From an uncultured Bacteroidales bacterium (GTDB taxonomy: Bacteria > Bacteroidota > Bacteroidia > Bacteroidales > Muribaculaceae), in contig CADBBK010000002.1 in the NCBI GenBank assembly GCA_902792895.1, positions 106,906 to 170,905 on the forward strand: a DNA stretch of 64,000 bases, given 5' to 3'. The position numbers and the translations under genes are program-made. Position 1 is the stretch's first letter; each line of letters opens with the position of its first letter. The notes under the pieces were generated by a model that searched no databases, was not told where the DNA came from, and saw only the letters and a list, made by a program, of their open reading frames with translations. Shown piece after piece: positions 1-8,666 of the stretch.

Positions 1-171
1 CAGGCAATAGAACAAGTCGCTGGCGGCAGCACCCACACCGGTGAAAAACCCCGAGTTACGCCCCTTGTTCAGGGTACGCTGGATGCATAGGATACCGATA
101 GGTCCCATCGGTGCCGACAGGAAGATACCAATCGACACACAACCGATTATTATGGATATAATTGTACCCAC
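1..171 (-). CDS. LysE-family translocator, N-terminal part (cut by window edge)
   Basis: The complement of the first 171 bases reads as the first 57 residues of a membrane protein. A hydrophobic helix leads into the motif SAPMGPIGILCIQRTLNKG and then into SGFFTGVGAAASDLFYCL. That arrangement is the start of LysE/RhtB-family amino-acid exporters as found in Bacteroidota. The start is taken as GTG at 171, because an in-frame TAA lies eight codons upstream with no ATG between. A TACCTTTG promoter box lies about 30 bases upstream. The substrate cannot be told from this fragment, and the rest lies outside the window. Confidence 0.7.
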   Translation of the reverse strand, partial: MGTIISIIIGCVSIGIFLSAPMGPIGILCIQRTLNKGRNSGFFTGVGAAASDLFYCL

Positions 172-199
172 CTCTGGAGGTTCGTCACGTTACAACTTG

Positions 200-207
200 C
201 AAAGGTA
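200..207 (-). promoter_or_regulatory. Promoter -7 box for the LysE-family gene
   Basis: On the minus strand this reads TACCTTTG, an exact match to the Bacteroidota -7 element TAnnTTTG. It lies about 30 bases ahead of the GTG start. No clear -33 TTTG is visible. Confidence 0.5.
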
Positions 208-228
208 CTAAAAAGTCCCGATTGCGGA

Positions 229-906
229 TTACTGGTTGCTGGATTTTTTTAATCGCTTGTTCGCTAAATTGGCGTCAACTGATGATAGGCGGAACGCGAT
301 TCTTGTGATTTGCGGACGTAGCGACAACTCGCCTGGATTGGTGCCTGGGGCGCTTTCGGGTACTGTCATGCCTCGCGAGGCATAAAACTCCCGCCAGTAG
401 TCAGTCACCTGCCCCGAGGCATCATGGAATGACATCGGCACTGGCTCAAAAACAAGAATGCCTTGAGAATCAACATAGTTGAGCTGAACTAGCTCGCTGC
501 AATAGATGGCGCTGTCACCTGGCAGGAACAGGTCATCGTAGGGCTTTCCCACCATCATGAGGCATCGCTTGATTGATTTGGGGATATCCACATCGGCATT
601 CACTCTGCAGATGAGCACGCCACCGGGGTTCTCGCACCAGAAAGTGTCGATGGGTGTAAGGCATACAGCGGGCTTTTTTGCCTCGATGACATATATCAGT
701 CCGTTGTCGCCACCGATGCGGTGGACAATGCCCACATGGTCAATGGGCATGTTTCCGGCTTCACAGGTGACATCGGTAATGGCATTAGGTGACTCGGCAC
801 GGCAAAAAAGCAGGTCACCTTCCTGCAGCTCCACTCCCGATAGAGTCATGGCATAGAATGCCGACAGCAACAAGCACAGAATTATTTTAATACCAGGTGA
901 TGCCAT
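229..906 (-). CDS. YiiX/YebB-like permuted NlpC/P60 cysteine hydrolase, secreted
   Basis: A 225-residue protein with an N-terminal signal segment (about residues 5-24), so it probably acts outside the cytoplasm. LQEGDLLFCR, then PIDHVGIVHRI, then IYCSELVQ follow the order of the circularly permuted papain-like YiiX/YebB group. The probable catalytic residues are H57, E75 and C136. Family members are thought to be amidases or peptidases acting on cell-wall or lipid-linked amides, but the substrate here is unknown. The ATG lies inside the last codons of the LptD-like gene (20-base overlap), so the two are probably co-transcribed. The C-terminal 30 residues are basic and look disordered. Confidence 0.7.
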   Translation of the reverse strand: MASPGIKIILCLLLSAFYAMTLSGVELQEGDLLFCRAESPNAITDVTCEAGNMPIDHVGIVHRIGGDNGLIYVIEAKKPAVCLTPIDTFWCENPGGVLICRVNADVDIPKSIKRCLMMVGKPYDDLFLPGDSAIYCSELVQLNYVDSQGILVFEPVPMSFHDASGQVTDYWREFYASRGMTVPESAPGTNPGELSLRPQITRIAFRLSSVDANLANKRLKKSSNQ

Positions 907-3631
907 TGCTCATGCTGGAGTGCTTGTCGTACTTCACGTCTTGCAGGATCGACGACTTGACGGCGATATGGAAATTGTAGCTCTTGTAGGGGCCCACAGG
1001 CACAAAGCTGGCACTCATCTCAAAGCAGTGCATCTGACGCGAGATGGTGCAGTTCATGTAGGCAATCTTGTGGGTATCGAAGTTGTAGCTGGCCGATGCC
1101 GTGAATGACCAGTTCTTGGTCGGTCTGATGTTGGCATTGAGGCTCAGGTTCTGCGTCCACTTGCCGTTGTACTCCAGCTTGTCGTAGTTGAATGTTCCGT
1201 AGCCGTAGGCCAACGAGTAGTTCACGGTCAAGCTCCACGGGAAATCCCACTTGGCATAGCCATCGATGAGTTCCAGGTCGGTGGTGGGACCGGAGCGGCC
1301 ATCCTCTGACTCCTCGTTTTGTTCATCGTCACGGTCACGGGCGTTACGCTGTGACTGGTTTTTCTCGTCTTGTGACTTGGTCTTGTCCCGCTTGCGCTTG
1401 AAGGTGTCGTTGTTGAAGGTATAGGAGAACGAGGTGCCGGTGCTCGACAATCGTCCCCAACCGCCGCCGTTGAACAGGCGCAGCTTGTTAATGCGTACCG
1501 GGGTGCCGGCCGCATTGAGTCCATACTTGTACACGTCCCATGTCGCACTCAGGTTGAGGTTGAAACCCTTGGTGATGCGCAGCATGATGCTGGTGTTGAG
1601 GTTACTCCACTTGAGTGAGTCGGCAGCCAGGTTGCACGACTGGGACAAGGTGAAGTTCTCGATGAGCGAAATCTTCTTGAAACCGGTGCTGTCGTTATCG
1701 CTCTTGATTTTGGCCTCCAGGTTATTGGCGATGTTGAACGAGATGGTTCCCGACTTGTGCTCAGGAGCGTTGCCGAACATTCCGTGCTGGAAATAGCTAT
1801 AGCGTGAATGGTGCGCTTTGCCGTTCTGGTCCTCATAATCAAGATTGCCGTAGTAGCCCCAGAACGGAGCACCGAATTCGGGCGCCGCCGAGAATGTGAT
1901 GCTGGGCGTCATCACGTGGCGCACCATCTGCAGTTTCTCTCCAAGTTTGCCCAGGAACTTCATGGGCTTGAAGAAGCCGTAAACCTTGGTGCTCAGTGTC
2001 ACGCCGAAGTTGAAGTCAAAGATGTTATAGAAACCGTAGGTCGTATCCCTTACCACAGCACTGGCGTTAGGGTCCCACTGCTGGCGTATCTTGCTGGTGT
2101 ACATGCGGTCGTTCATCGTCAGCGACGGTGTGATGTTGAAGTACTTGAACACGTTGAAGGTGGCCTGCACAGGTATGGTATGGCTCATGCCGTTGCGCCA
2201 GTCCTTGATTAGGCTCTTGTGCAGGAACTCGTCCTGCTTGGCGGTCAAGGAGTTCTGGAAACGTCCTGAATAGCTCACCTTGATTTTCTCGTACCATCGT
2301 TCGTCGCCCACGGCATGCTTGCGCTTGAAGGGTGCCATCTGGGCCATGTTGATGGTCAGATTGGGGAACGAAACGGTAATCGTCGAGTCGGCAGTGCGCT
2401 GTGACACGTTGGCATTGGTCGAGATGGTCCAACGGCTGTTGGGAATCTTGTAAGTCAGGTTCACCGTGCTGCTCTTGGTGTTCTCGGTGAACGCGTTGGT
2501 GTAATAGGTGTTCAGGCTATTGCGCGAATAACCCGTTGTGGCAAAATTCACGCTTGCCGAGAATGTCAGGTAGGGATTAGCCTTCTGGTTCTGGCTGTGG
2601 CTCCACAAGACCTGGAAGTTCTTCATCTTGTTGTAGTCGGGATCGCCCTTCTGTCCCGTCACCGTCGTCAGGTAGTTGATGCTCACTGAACCCGAGAACT
2701 TGTAGCGCTTGGCATAGGACGACTGTGCCGACAGACCCCATGAGCCGCGTGTGTAGATTTCGCCTGTAAGCGCCAGATCGGCATGCTGGCCCAATGCTAG
2801 GTAATAGCCGCCATTGCGCAGGTAGAAACCACGGTTATAGTCCTCGCCGACGGTGGGTACCAGGATACCACTCTGGTATTTCTCGCTGAAGGGGAAGTAG
2901 CCAAAGGGCACCGCAATGGGCAACGGCAGGTCTTCAAGCACCATGTAGGCTGGGCCCGTTACTACGTTGCTCTTGGGCTTGACTTTGGCTTTGGTCAGCT
3001 GGAAGTAGAAATGCGGGTGTTCGTGGTCATCACAGGTGGTATATTTTCCGTCCTTGATGTAATAGTAGTCGTCCTCGGTCTTCTTGGTGATGCCACCGGT
3101 CAGGTAGCCCTCGCCCTGTTCGGTGACGATGTCGGTGATGTAGCCGCGCTTGGTCTTGAAGTTGTATTTCATCACGCGCGACTCATATTCGCCGCTCTTA
3201 TCCTTGAACACGGGCTTGCCGTTGAGCTCACCCACACTGTCAAGAACTCCGATGGCATGAACCTGGCTGCTGTCCATGTCCATGCTGATTTGGGCCGCCG
3301 TCAGGTCAATGTCGCCATACACGACCTTGGTGTTGCCGTACATCGTGGCATGGCTCCTGCCCAGCAGAATCACGCTGTCCTTGGCATTGAACTCCACCAC
3401 ATGGTCCAGATCCACCCGCTCGCGCACAAAGCGGCTCGTGTCGCGCACAGCGCCAGTGCCCTGCTTTGTCACCGCCTGCGTGACGGTTGTGTCGCCCTCA
3501 CTGTTGACAATAGAGTCCACCATCTGCGTCAGGTCGAGCGCATTACCGCTCACTTGACCATGCGACAAACCCGGCAGCAGCATGAATGCTGCCACCATCG
3601 CTAGGATGATATGAAGTGTCTTCTTCGTCAA
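887..3631 (-). CDS. LptD-like outer-membrane LPS assembly protein
   Basis: A large outer-membrane protein of about 914 residues. After a signal peptide comes an OstA/LptA-like region (about residues 70-200) and then a long beta-barrel with alternating aromatic residues, ending in a hydrophobic-aromatic strand (GITWY). This matches the Bacteroidota family annotated as putative LPS assembly protein LptD, which would place lipopolysaccharide in the outer leaflet together with LptE and LptA. The frame is open to a TTG at 3652, but that codon lies inside a promoter box, so the TTG at 3631 is preferred; it gives a clean signal peptide beginning MTKKTLHIIL. An acidic/basic low-complexity stretch (about residues 750-795) probably forms an extracellular loop. 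Confidence 0.75.
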   Translation of the reverse strand: MTKKTLHIILAMVAAFMLLPGLSHGQVSGNALDLTQMVDSIVNSEGDTTVTQAVTKQGTGAVRDTSRFVRERVDLDHVVEFNAKDSVILLGRSHATMYGNTKVVYGDIDLTAAQISMDMDSSQVHAIGVLDSVGELNGKPVFKDKSGEYESRVMKYNFKTKRGYITDIVTEQGEGYLTGGITKKTEDDYYYIKDGKYTTCDDHEHPHFYFQLTKAKVKPKSNVVTGPAYMVLEDLPLPIAVPFGYFPFSEKYQSGILVPTVGEDYNRGFYLRNGGYYLALGQHADLALTGEIYTRGSWGLSAQSSYAKRYKFSGSVSINYLTTVTGQKGDPDYNKMKNFQVLWSHSQNQKANPYLTFSASVNFATTGYSRNSLNTYYTNAFTENTKSSTVNLTYKIPNSRWTISTNANVSQRTADSTITVSFPNLTINMAQMAPFKRKHAVGDERWYEKIKVSYSGRFQNSLTAKQDEFLHKSLIKDWRNGMSHTIPVQATFNVFKYFNITPSLTMNDRMYTSKIRQQWDPNASAVVRDTTYGFYNIFDFNFGVTLSTKVYGFFKPMKFLGKLGEKLQMVRHVMTPSITFSAAPEFGAPFWGYYGNLDYEDQNGKAHHSRYSYFQHGMFGNAPEHKSGTISFNIANNLEAKIKSDNDSTGFKKISLIENFTLSQSCNLAADSLKWSNLNTSIMLRITKGFNLNLSATWDVYKYGLNAAGTPVRINKLRLFNGGGWGRLSSTGTSFSYTFNNDTFKRKRDKTKSQDEKNQSQRNARDRDDEQNEESEDGRSGPTTDLELIDGYAKWDFPWSLTVNYSLAYGYGTFNYDKLEYNGKWTQNLSLNANIRPTKNWSFTASASYNFDTHKIAYMNCTISRQMHCFEMSASFVPVGPYKSYNFHIAVKSSILQDVKYDKHSSMSNGITWY

Positions 3632-3649
3632 AATAGAGCTATCAAACGG

Positions 3650-3657
3650 CAAAATTA
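3650..3657 (-). promoter_or_regulatory. Promoter -7 box for the LptD-like gene
   Basis: Minus-strand TAATTTTG, an exact TAnnTTTG match. It lies 19 bases ahead of the preferred TTG start and would give a very short leader. It also argues against the TTG at 3652 as the start codon. Confidence 0.45.
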
Positions 3658-3814
3658 CTTATTTTTTATGCAAGGTGCGCCACTTAGCAGGGATTTATTG
3701 TCAAGAATTGTGCCAAATTTGATTTTTTTAGCATCCCCCGCCCCATGGAACAAAGAATGAAGCAGCTGCAGAGAATCAAAATCCAACCTGAGTATGGGAA
3801 AACCTCGAAATTAT

Positions 3815-3846
3815 TTTGGCTTTTCTCGTGAGTTTTCGTAAATTTG
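3815..3846 (+). promoter_or_regulatory. Promoter for hydG (-33 TTTG, -7 TAAATTTG)
   Basis: TTTG at 3815-3818, a 20-base spacer and TAAATTTG at 3839-3846: a full match to the Bacteroidota housekeeping promoter. Transcription would begin near 3853 and leave a leader of about 95 bases before hydG. The remaining bases from 3658 to 3814 show no gene. Confidence 0.65.
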
Positions 3847-3948
3847 CAGGTTGTTATGTTACGTGCAATGCGGACAATCCTGTGATGTCCCGTTTCCCGG
3901 ATGTAACGATTTACTTTACTATCAACTATTCACTAATGACTATATTAT

Positions 3949-5364
3949 ATGTATAACGTCAAGTCTATCCATGCCGATGAATTTATCGATGATAGCGAGA
4001 TTCTGGAAACGCTCGCCTATGCCGAGAAAAACAAGAGTAACCGTGTTCTGATCGAGGCGATTATCGATAAGGCTGCCCTGTGCAAGGGCCTTACACACCG
4101 CGAGGCTGCCGTGCTGCTCGACTGTGACCAGCCCGACCTGATTGAACGTTACGAGCAATTGGCGCGTGAAGTGAAGACGCGCTTCTACGGCAACCGCATC
4201 GTGATGTTCGCCCCGCTGTATTTGTCCAACTATTGCATCAACGGGTGCGTCTATTGTCCCTACCATGCCAAGAACAAAACCATTCCGCGCAAGAAACTCA
4301 GCCAGGACGAGATCCGTGCCGAGGTCGAGGCGCTGGTCAAGATGGGCCACAAGCGCATCGCCCTGGAAGCAGGTGAGCACCCCGTGATGAACCCGCTAGA
4401 GTATATCCTGGAGTCCATCCACACGATTTATAGCACCAAGGTGGGCAATGGCGAAATCCGTCGATTGAACGTCAACATCGCCGCTACCGAAGTCGAGGCC
4501 TACGAGAAGCTGAAAGCGGCAGGCATCGGTACCTATATCCTGTTCCAGGAAACCTATAACCGCAAGAACTACGAGGCCCTGCATCCCACGGGCCCCAAGA
4601 GCAACTATTGCTACCACACCGAGGCTATGGACCGCGCTCAATTGGGTGGCTGTGACGATGTGGGCATCGGTGTGCTCTATGGTCTGACGACTTACCGCTA
4701 CGACTTTGTGGGCCTGCTGATGCATGCCGAGCATCTTGAGGCTCGTTTCGGCGTGGGACCGCACACCATCAGTGTGCCACGCATCTGCCCTGCCGAGGAC
4801 ATCACCCTCGACGAGTTCCCCGATGTGCTTCCCGACGACATCTTCTGCCGCATCATCGCCGTTATTCGATTGGCTGTGCCCTACACCGGCATGATCATCT
4901 CTACCCGCGAGAGCCAGAGCGTGCGCGCCAAGGTGCTTGACCTGGGGGTGTCGCAGATCAGCGGCGGCAGCCGCACCAGTGTGGGTGGCTACACTACCGT
5001 CGAGCGTCATGATGAGACGGCACAGTTCGACGTGAGCGACACCCGCACCCTCGACGAGGTCATCAACTGGCTGCTCTCCATCGGCTACCTGCCCAGTTTC
5101 TGCACCGCCTGCTACCGTTCGGGACGCACTGGCGACCGTTTCATGGAACTGTGCAAGGCCGGTAAGATTGGCGACATCTGCACGCCCAATGCACTGATGA
5201 CGCTCAAGGAGTACCTCATGGACTTTGCCAGCGAGGACACAGTTGCTAAGGGCAATGCCCTCATCGAGAAAGAGTTGGCCAAGATCAAAAATGCCCGTGT
5301 GCGTGAGATCGCTGCCCAGCACATCAACGACATTGTTGGCGGTCAACGAGACTTCTACTTCTAA
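3949..5364 (+). CDS. hydG: [FeFe]-hydrogenase maturase HydG (radical SAM tyrosine lyase)
   Basis: A 471-residue radical SAM enzyme. HydG cleaves tyrosine and supplies CO and cyanide as an Fe(CO)2(CN) unit for the H-cluster. The SAM-cluster motif is C96-x3-C100-x2-C103. The C-terminal second cluster that separates HydG from the related ThiH is present as C385-x2-C388-x22-C411. Length and both motifs are intact, so the enzyme should be active. It is the first gene after a consensus promoter, with hydF 90 bases downstream, and it faces the hydrogenase structural genes. HydE, the third maturase, is not in this window. Confidence 0.95.
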   Translation: MYNVKSIHADEFIDDSEILETLAYAEKNKSNRVLIEAIIDKAALCKGLTHREAAVLLDCDQPDLIERYEQLAREVKTRFYGNRIVMFAPLYLSNYCINGCVYCPYHAKNKTIPRKKLSQDEIRAEVEALVKMGHKRIALEAGEHPVMNPLEYILESIHTIYSTKVGNGEIRRLNVNIAATEVEAYEKLKAAGIGTYILFQETYNRKNYEALHPTGPKSNYCYHTEAMDRAQLGGCDDVGIGVLYGLTTYRYDFVGLLMHAEHLEARFGVGPHTISVPRICPAEDITLDEFPDVLPDDIFCRIIAVIRLAVPYTGMIISTRESQSVRAKVLDLGVSQISGGSRTSVGGYTTVERHDETAQFDVSDTRTLDEVINWLLSIGYLPSFCTACYRSGRTGDRFMELCKAGKIGDICTPNALMTLKEYLMDFASEDTVAKGNALIEKELAKIKNARVREIAAQHINDIVGGQRDFYF

Positions 5365-5383
5365 GTTTTAAAAACCGAAACAT

Positions 5384-5442
5384 CAAGAAATACAACAAGA
5401 CAAATAAATCAAATCTTTATTCTGTATTTGTTGTATTTCTTG
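5384..5442 (+). other. Perfect 15-base inverted repeat between hydG and hydF
   Basis: CAAGAAATACAACAA at 5384-5398 is exactly the reverse complement of 5428-5442, with a 29-base A/T-rich loop. It fills most of the intergenic space. The transcript could fold into a 15-base-pair stem just ahead of the hydF start, acting as an attenuator, a processing site or a weak terminator; TTTTATATAT follows the stem. Its function is not known. Confidence 0.55.
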
Positions 5443-5454
5443 TTTTATATATAA

Positions 5455-6657
5455 TTGGTTGTGAACGGATTAAACAATACCCCGAGGAGTGAACGGTTGC
5501 ACATTGCATTGTTCGGTCGACGCAATGCGGGCAAGTCTTCGCTCATCAATGCACTCACGGGACAGCAGATTGCCATCGTGAGCGATGTGGCTGGAACTAC
5601 GACCGACCCGGTGAGCAAATCGATGGAAATTCTGCCATTGGGCCCGTGTGTGCTGATCGACACGGCGGGATTTGACGACTCGGGCGCTGTGGGAGACCTG
5701 CGCACCGAGCGCACCCGCGAAGTCATCAAGCAGACCGATATCGCCATTCTTGTCACCGACGGCACTACGCTCGACGACGAGGTGGCGTGGGCCACACTGC
5801 TCAAGCAGGCCAACGTACCCTATGTTGCTGCGTTGAATAAGGTGGATTTGATGCCTGAAGTGCCCTCTACCCTACTCACTGACATGGCCAAACGGCTGGG
5901 TTGTGACGTCATTCCCGTCAGTGCTATGAACGGAACGGGACTCGATGTGCTGCGTAGCACACTCGCTGGATTGATGCCCGAGAGCGGTAAGCAGTCCCTC
6001 ACTGGCAATCTTGCCCAGGCAGGTGATACCGTGTTGCTGGTGATGCCACAAGACCCGCAGGCCCCTAAAGGCCGTCTCATCCTGCCCCAGGTGCAGACGT
6101 TGCGCGACCTAATGGATAAAGGTTGCATTGCCATCTGCTGCACAACCGAGGACATTGACCGTGCGTTGTCAAGTCTGCACGAACCGCCTCACTTGATCAT
6201 CACTGATTCCCAAGTGTTTGACATTGTTGAGAAGAAAAAGCCCGAGGGCACTCTGCTCACCTCATTCTCAGTGCTCATGGCAGCCCACAAGGGAGATACC
6301 CGTTTCTTTGTCAGGAGTGCCATGACCATTGACCGGCTGACCGAACAGTCGCGTGTGCTTATTGCCGAGGCTTGCACCCATGCCCCTCTGGCCGAGGACA
6401 TTGGGCGCGAAAAGATTCCCCGCATGCTGCGCCAGCGTGTGGGACAGGGATTGACGGTGGATATTGTGGCTGGAAAGGATTTTCCGCCTGACGTGACGAG
6501 CTATGATCTGGTCATCCATTGCGGTGGTTGCATGTTCAATCGCAAGTTCATGCTCTCTCGTGTGGAGCAATGCCGGCGTCAAGGCACACCGATGACCAAC
6601 TACGGCATCACCATTGCCCATATCAAGGGCATCCTAGGGAAGGTGTCACTGCCGTAA
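5455..6657 (+). CDS. hydF: [FeFe]-hydrogenase maturation GTPase HydF
   Basis: A 400-residue GTPase that acts as the scaffold for assembling the two-iron subcluster of the H-cluster and delivers it to apo-hydrogenase. The N-terminal Era/TrmE-like G domain shows GRRNAGKSS (21-29), DTAGF (69-73) and NKVD (128-131). The C-terminal cluster-binding site is CTH (307-309) plus HCGGC (355-359), the pattern expected for HydF. The first possible start is TTG at 5455, with GTG at 5461 an alternative; neither has a Shine-Dalgarno sequence. The gene ends only 11 bases from the end of the convergent second hydrogenase gene. Confidence 0.93.
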   Translation: MVVNGLNNTPRSERLHIALFGRRNAGKSSLINALTGQQIAIVSDVAGTTTDPVSKSMEILPLGPCVLIDTAGFDDSGAVGDLRTERTREVIKQTDIAILVTDGTTLDDEVAWATLLKQANVPYVAALNKVDLMPEVPSTLLTDMAKRLGCDVIPVSAMNGTGLDVLRSTLAGLMPESGKQSLTGNLAQAGDTVLLVMPQDPQAPKGRLILPQVQTLRDLMDKGCIAICCTTEDIDRALSSLHEPPHLIITDSQVFDIVEKKKPEGTLLTSFSVLMAAHKGDTRFFVRSAMTIDRLTEQSRVLIAEACTHAPLAEDIGREKIPRMLRQRVGQGLTVDIVAGKDFPPDVTSYDLVIHCGGCMFNRKFMLSRVEQCRRQGTPMTNYGITIAHIKGILGKVSLP

Positions 6658-6668
6658 ACAGCCGTTCT

Positions 6669-8474
6669 TTAAAGAATCGATTTATCGCGATATTTGGTAT
6701 GAAGGAGTTCGTGGGCCTTGCCGTGAAGGGGCTCACCAAGGAATTCACGATATAAGCGCTGGATGACGGGATTCTCGTGGCTCTTGCGCAGCTTCTTGCC
6801 GACGTCCTCGCTGTAAATGGCTCGCTGGCGCGCTTTGATCACCTCGATATCGCCATGGTGATAGGGCTGTCCTGTGCCACCGATGCAGCCACCGGGACAT
6901 GCCATGACCTCAATGACGTGATAATCAAATTCGCCTGCACGCAGTTTGTCCATCACGATGCGGGCATTGGCCAACGTGTTGACAACACAGACTTTCAAGT
7001 CAAATCCGTTGAGATCGATTGTCGCTTCACGGATACCATCAAGACCACGCACCTGCTCAAACTCGATGTGCGGAAGCGTCTTACCCGTAAACTCTTCGTA
7101 GACTGTGCGCAGCACAGCTTCCATCACGCCACCCGTTGTGCCAAAAATTGCACCGGCTCCTGAAGGATCACCCAGTGGCATATCAAATTCCGTGTCTCGC
7201 AATCGGTCAAAGTTGATGTTCATCCGTCGAATCAACTCGGCCAACTCAATAGTAGTAATCGAATAGTCCACATCAGGCGTGCCCTCGTTGATGAACTCGT
7301 CGCGAGCACACTCATACTTCTTGGAGATACATGGCATGACCGAAACGACCACAAGATTCTCACGAGGAATACCCATGCGTTGAGCCCAGTAAGTCTTGAG
7401 AACTGCGCCAAGCATCTGGGCAGGAGACTTGCAGGTCGAGGGGTACTCACGCAAGTCGGGATACTCATTCTCGTAGAAATTCACCCAAGCGGGACAACAT
7501 GATGTGGTGATGGGAATCTTGACATTGCGATCACCGGCAATGAACTTCCTCAAGCGGTCAACCACCTCGGCTGCTTCTTCCATGATTGTGATATCGGCAC
7601 CGAAATCGGTATCAAACACGTAATCAACACCAATCTTGCGCAGCGCCGTGATCATTTTGCCTGTAACGATGGTACCAGGAGGCATGCCGAACTCCTCGCC
7701 CAGCGCGTAGCGTACTGCCGGAGCCGTCTGTGCTACGACAATTTTGTCGGGGTCAGCCACATCGACCAGCAGGTCTTCCACATAATTGCGTTCACACAAA
7801 GCGCCCACAGGACCATGAATGGCATCAAAACGGCACTTGGTAGTACAATGCCCGCAACAGGTGCATTTATATGGATTGATGAGATGGGGGTGCCTCAAGT
7901 CTCCCACGATAGCGCTACTTGGGCAATTGCGTTTACAGGCGCTACATCCCTTGCATTTCTCTGGCGATATTTCATAAGACAGTACCGACAGGAATTTCTT
8001 GCCACCGATCTCGTAGATGTAGTCATGCAACATGGCGTCCATCGACAACTGCTTGGGATAGGAACTCCAGTGCTTGGAGTCATCCATCAGTTGGTGGGCG
8101 GTGAAATCCACATATTGTAGTCTGTCAAGCAATTTGCCGTCAATGATGTGTGTCTTGACGATATCTTCTACATCCTCGGGACGCACATGCACGTAGGTCG
8201 TGTTGTCGGGCATAATCCTGACGATGGGTCCCTTGGCACAAAAGCCAAAGCACCCCGTTGCCACGACATCCACACGGCTGCCAAGTTCATACTCAGCAAT
8301 AACCCTAATAAATCTGTCAATGATTTTCAAGCTGCCCGATTCATAGCAAGATGAGCCGCAGCAGCACAGGACTTGGATATGCTGGTTTGCGATCAGACCG
8401 TAAGCCTCCGAGGCATTGTCTGATTGTACGTTTTCATTCGTCTTGTTTGATGCGTCGTTAAGTTGAGAATCCAT
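6669..8474 (-). CDS. Chimeric [FeFe] hydrogenase: HydB-type Fe-S modules joined to an H-cluster domain
   Basis: A 601-residue protein from the ATG at 8474; a TTG two codons earlier is less likely. Positions here are counted from that TTG. Residues 35-150 form a thioredoxin-like [2Fe-2S] domain (C40/C45, C77/C81). Residues 170-222 form a 2x[4Fe-4S] ferredoxin (C176, C179, C182, C186; C206, C209, C212, C216). Both align with the two ends of HydB encoded 2.5 kb upstream, but the FMN/NADH domain that lies between them in HydB is absent. Residues 226-603 are a complete catalytic domain with L1 TSCCPAW (C328, C329), L2 MPCISKKYE (C384), L3 ACPGGC (C528, C532) and the C-terminal small-subunit tail. 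All expected H-cluster ligands are present, so H2 activity is likely. The electron partner is unknown. It has its own promoter. Confidence 0.9.
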   Translation of the reverse strand: MDSQLNDASNKTNENVQSDNASEAYGLIANQHIQVLCCCGSSCYESGSLKIIDRFIRVIAEYELGSRVDVVATGCFGFCAKGPIVRIMPDNTTYVHVRPEDVEDIVKTHIIDGKLLDRLQYVDFTAHQLMDDSKHWSSYPKQLSMDAMLHDYIYEIGGKKFLSVLSYEISPEKCKGCSACKRNCPSSAIVGDLRHPHLINPYKCTCCGHCTTKCRFDAIHGPVGALCERNYVEDLLVDVADPDKIVVAQTAPAVRYALGEEFGMPPGTIVTGKMITALRKIGVDYVFDTDFGADITIMEEAAEVVDRLRKFIAGDRNVKIPITTSCCPAWVNFYENEYPDLREYPSTCKSPAQMLGAVLKTYWAQRMGIPRENLVVVSVMPCISKKYECARDEFINEGTPDVDYSITTIELAELIRRMNINFDRLRDTEFDMPLGDPSGAGAIFGTTGGVMEAVLRTVYEEFTGKTLPHIEFEQVRGLDGIREATIDLNGFDLKVCVVNTLANARIVMDKLRAGEFDYHVIEVMACPGGCIGGTGQPYHHGDIEVIKARQRAIYSEDVGKKLRKSHENPVIQRLYREFLGEPLHGKAHELLHTKYRDKSIL

Positions 8475-8540
8475 TGACAATAAACCGGTTAATAGTTCTA
8501 GGGCTTGGAATTATGCAGGATTTCCACACAAATCCATTGA

Positions 8541-8572
8541 CAAAATTACTTGTTTTCGGCCAATCTTGCAAA
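8541..8572 (-). promoter_or_regulatory. Promoter for the chimeric hydrogenase gene
   Basis: On the minus strand TTTG (8569-8572), a 20-base spacer, then TAATTTTG (8541-8548): a full consensus promoter. It lies after the hydBAC terminator and about 70 bases before the ATG at 8474, so this hydrogenase is transcribed on its own. Confidence 0.65.
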
Positions 8573-8602
8573 AAATGGATATAATAATATTTGAATATGT
8601 GT

Positions 8603-8648
8603 AATAAACAAAGAGCAGGAGACCTCATGAGTTGGCCTCCTGCTCTTT
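8603..8648 (-). terminator. Intrinsic terminator after hydBAC
   Basis: AAAGAGCAGGAG(G)CC pairs with GG(U)CUCCUGCUCUUU as a 15-base-pair stem (8610-8624 with 8634-8648) with a 9-base loop. The single irregular pair is G-U on the minus strand but A-C on the plus strand, which supports minus-strand function. GTTTATT follows. Confidence 0.75.
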
Positions 8649-8666
8649 ATGAATGATTGTTCTGGA

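Noticed and set aside
4396-5346. 316-codon open frame opposite hydG
   Set aside because: Antisense shadow of an intact radical SAM enzyme; no promoter fits it.
5384-5442. Inverted repeat between hydG and hydF as transposon ends
   Set aside because: The 29-base loop is too short to hold an element, and no target duplication is present.
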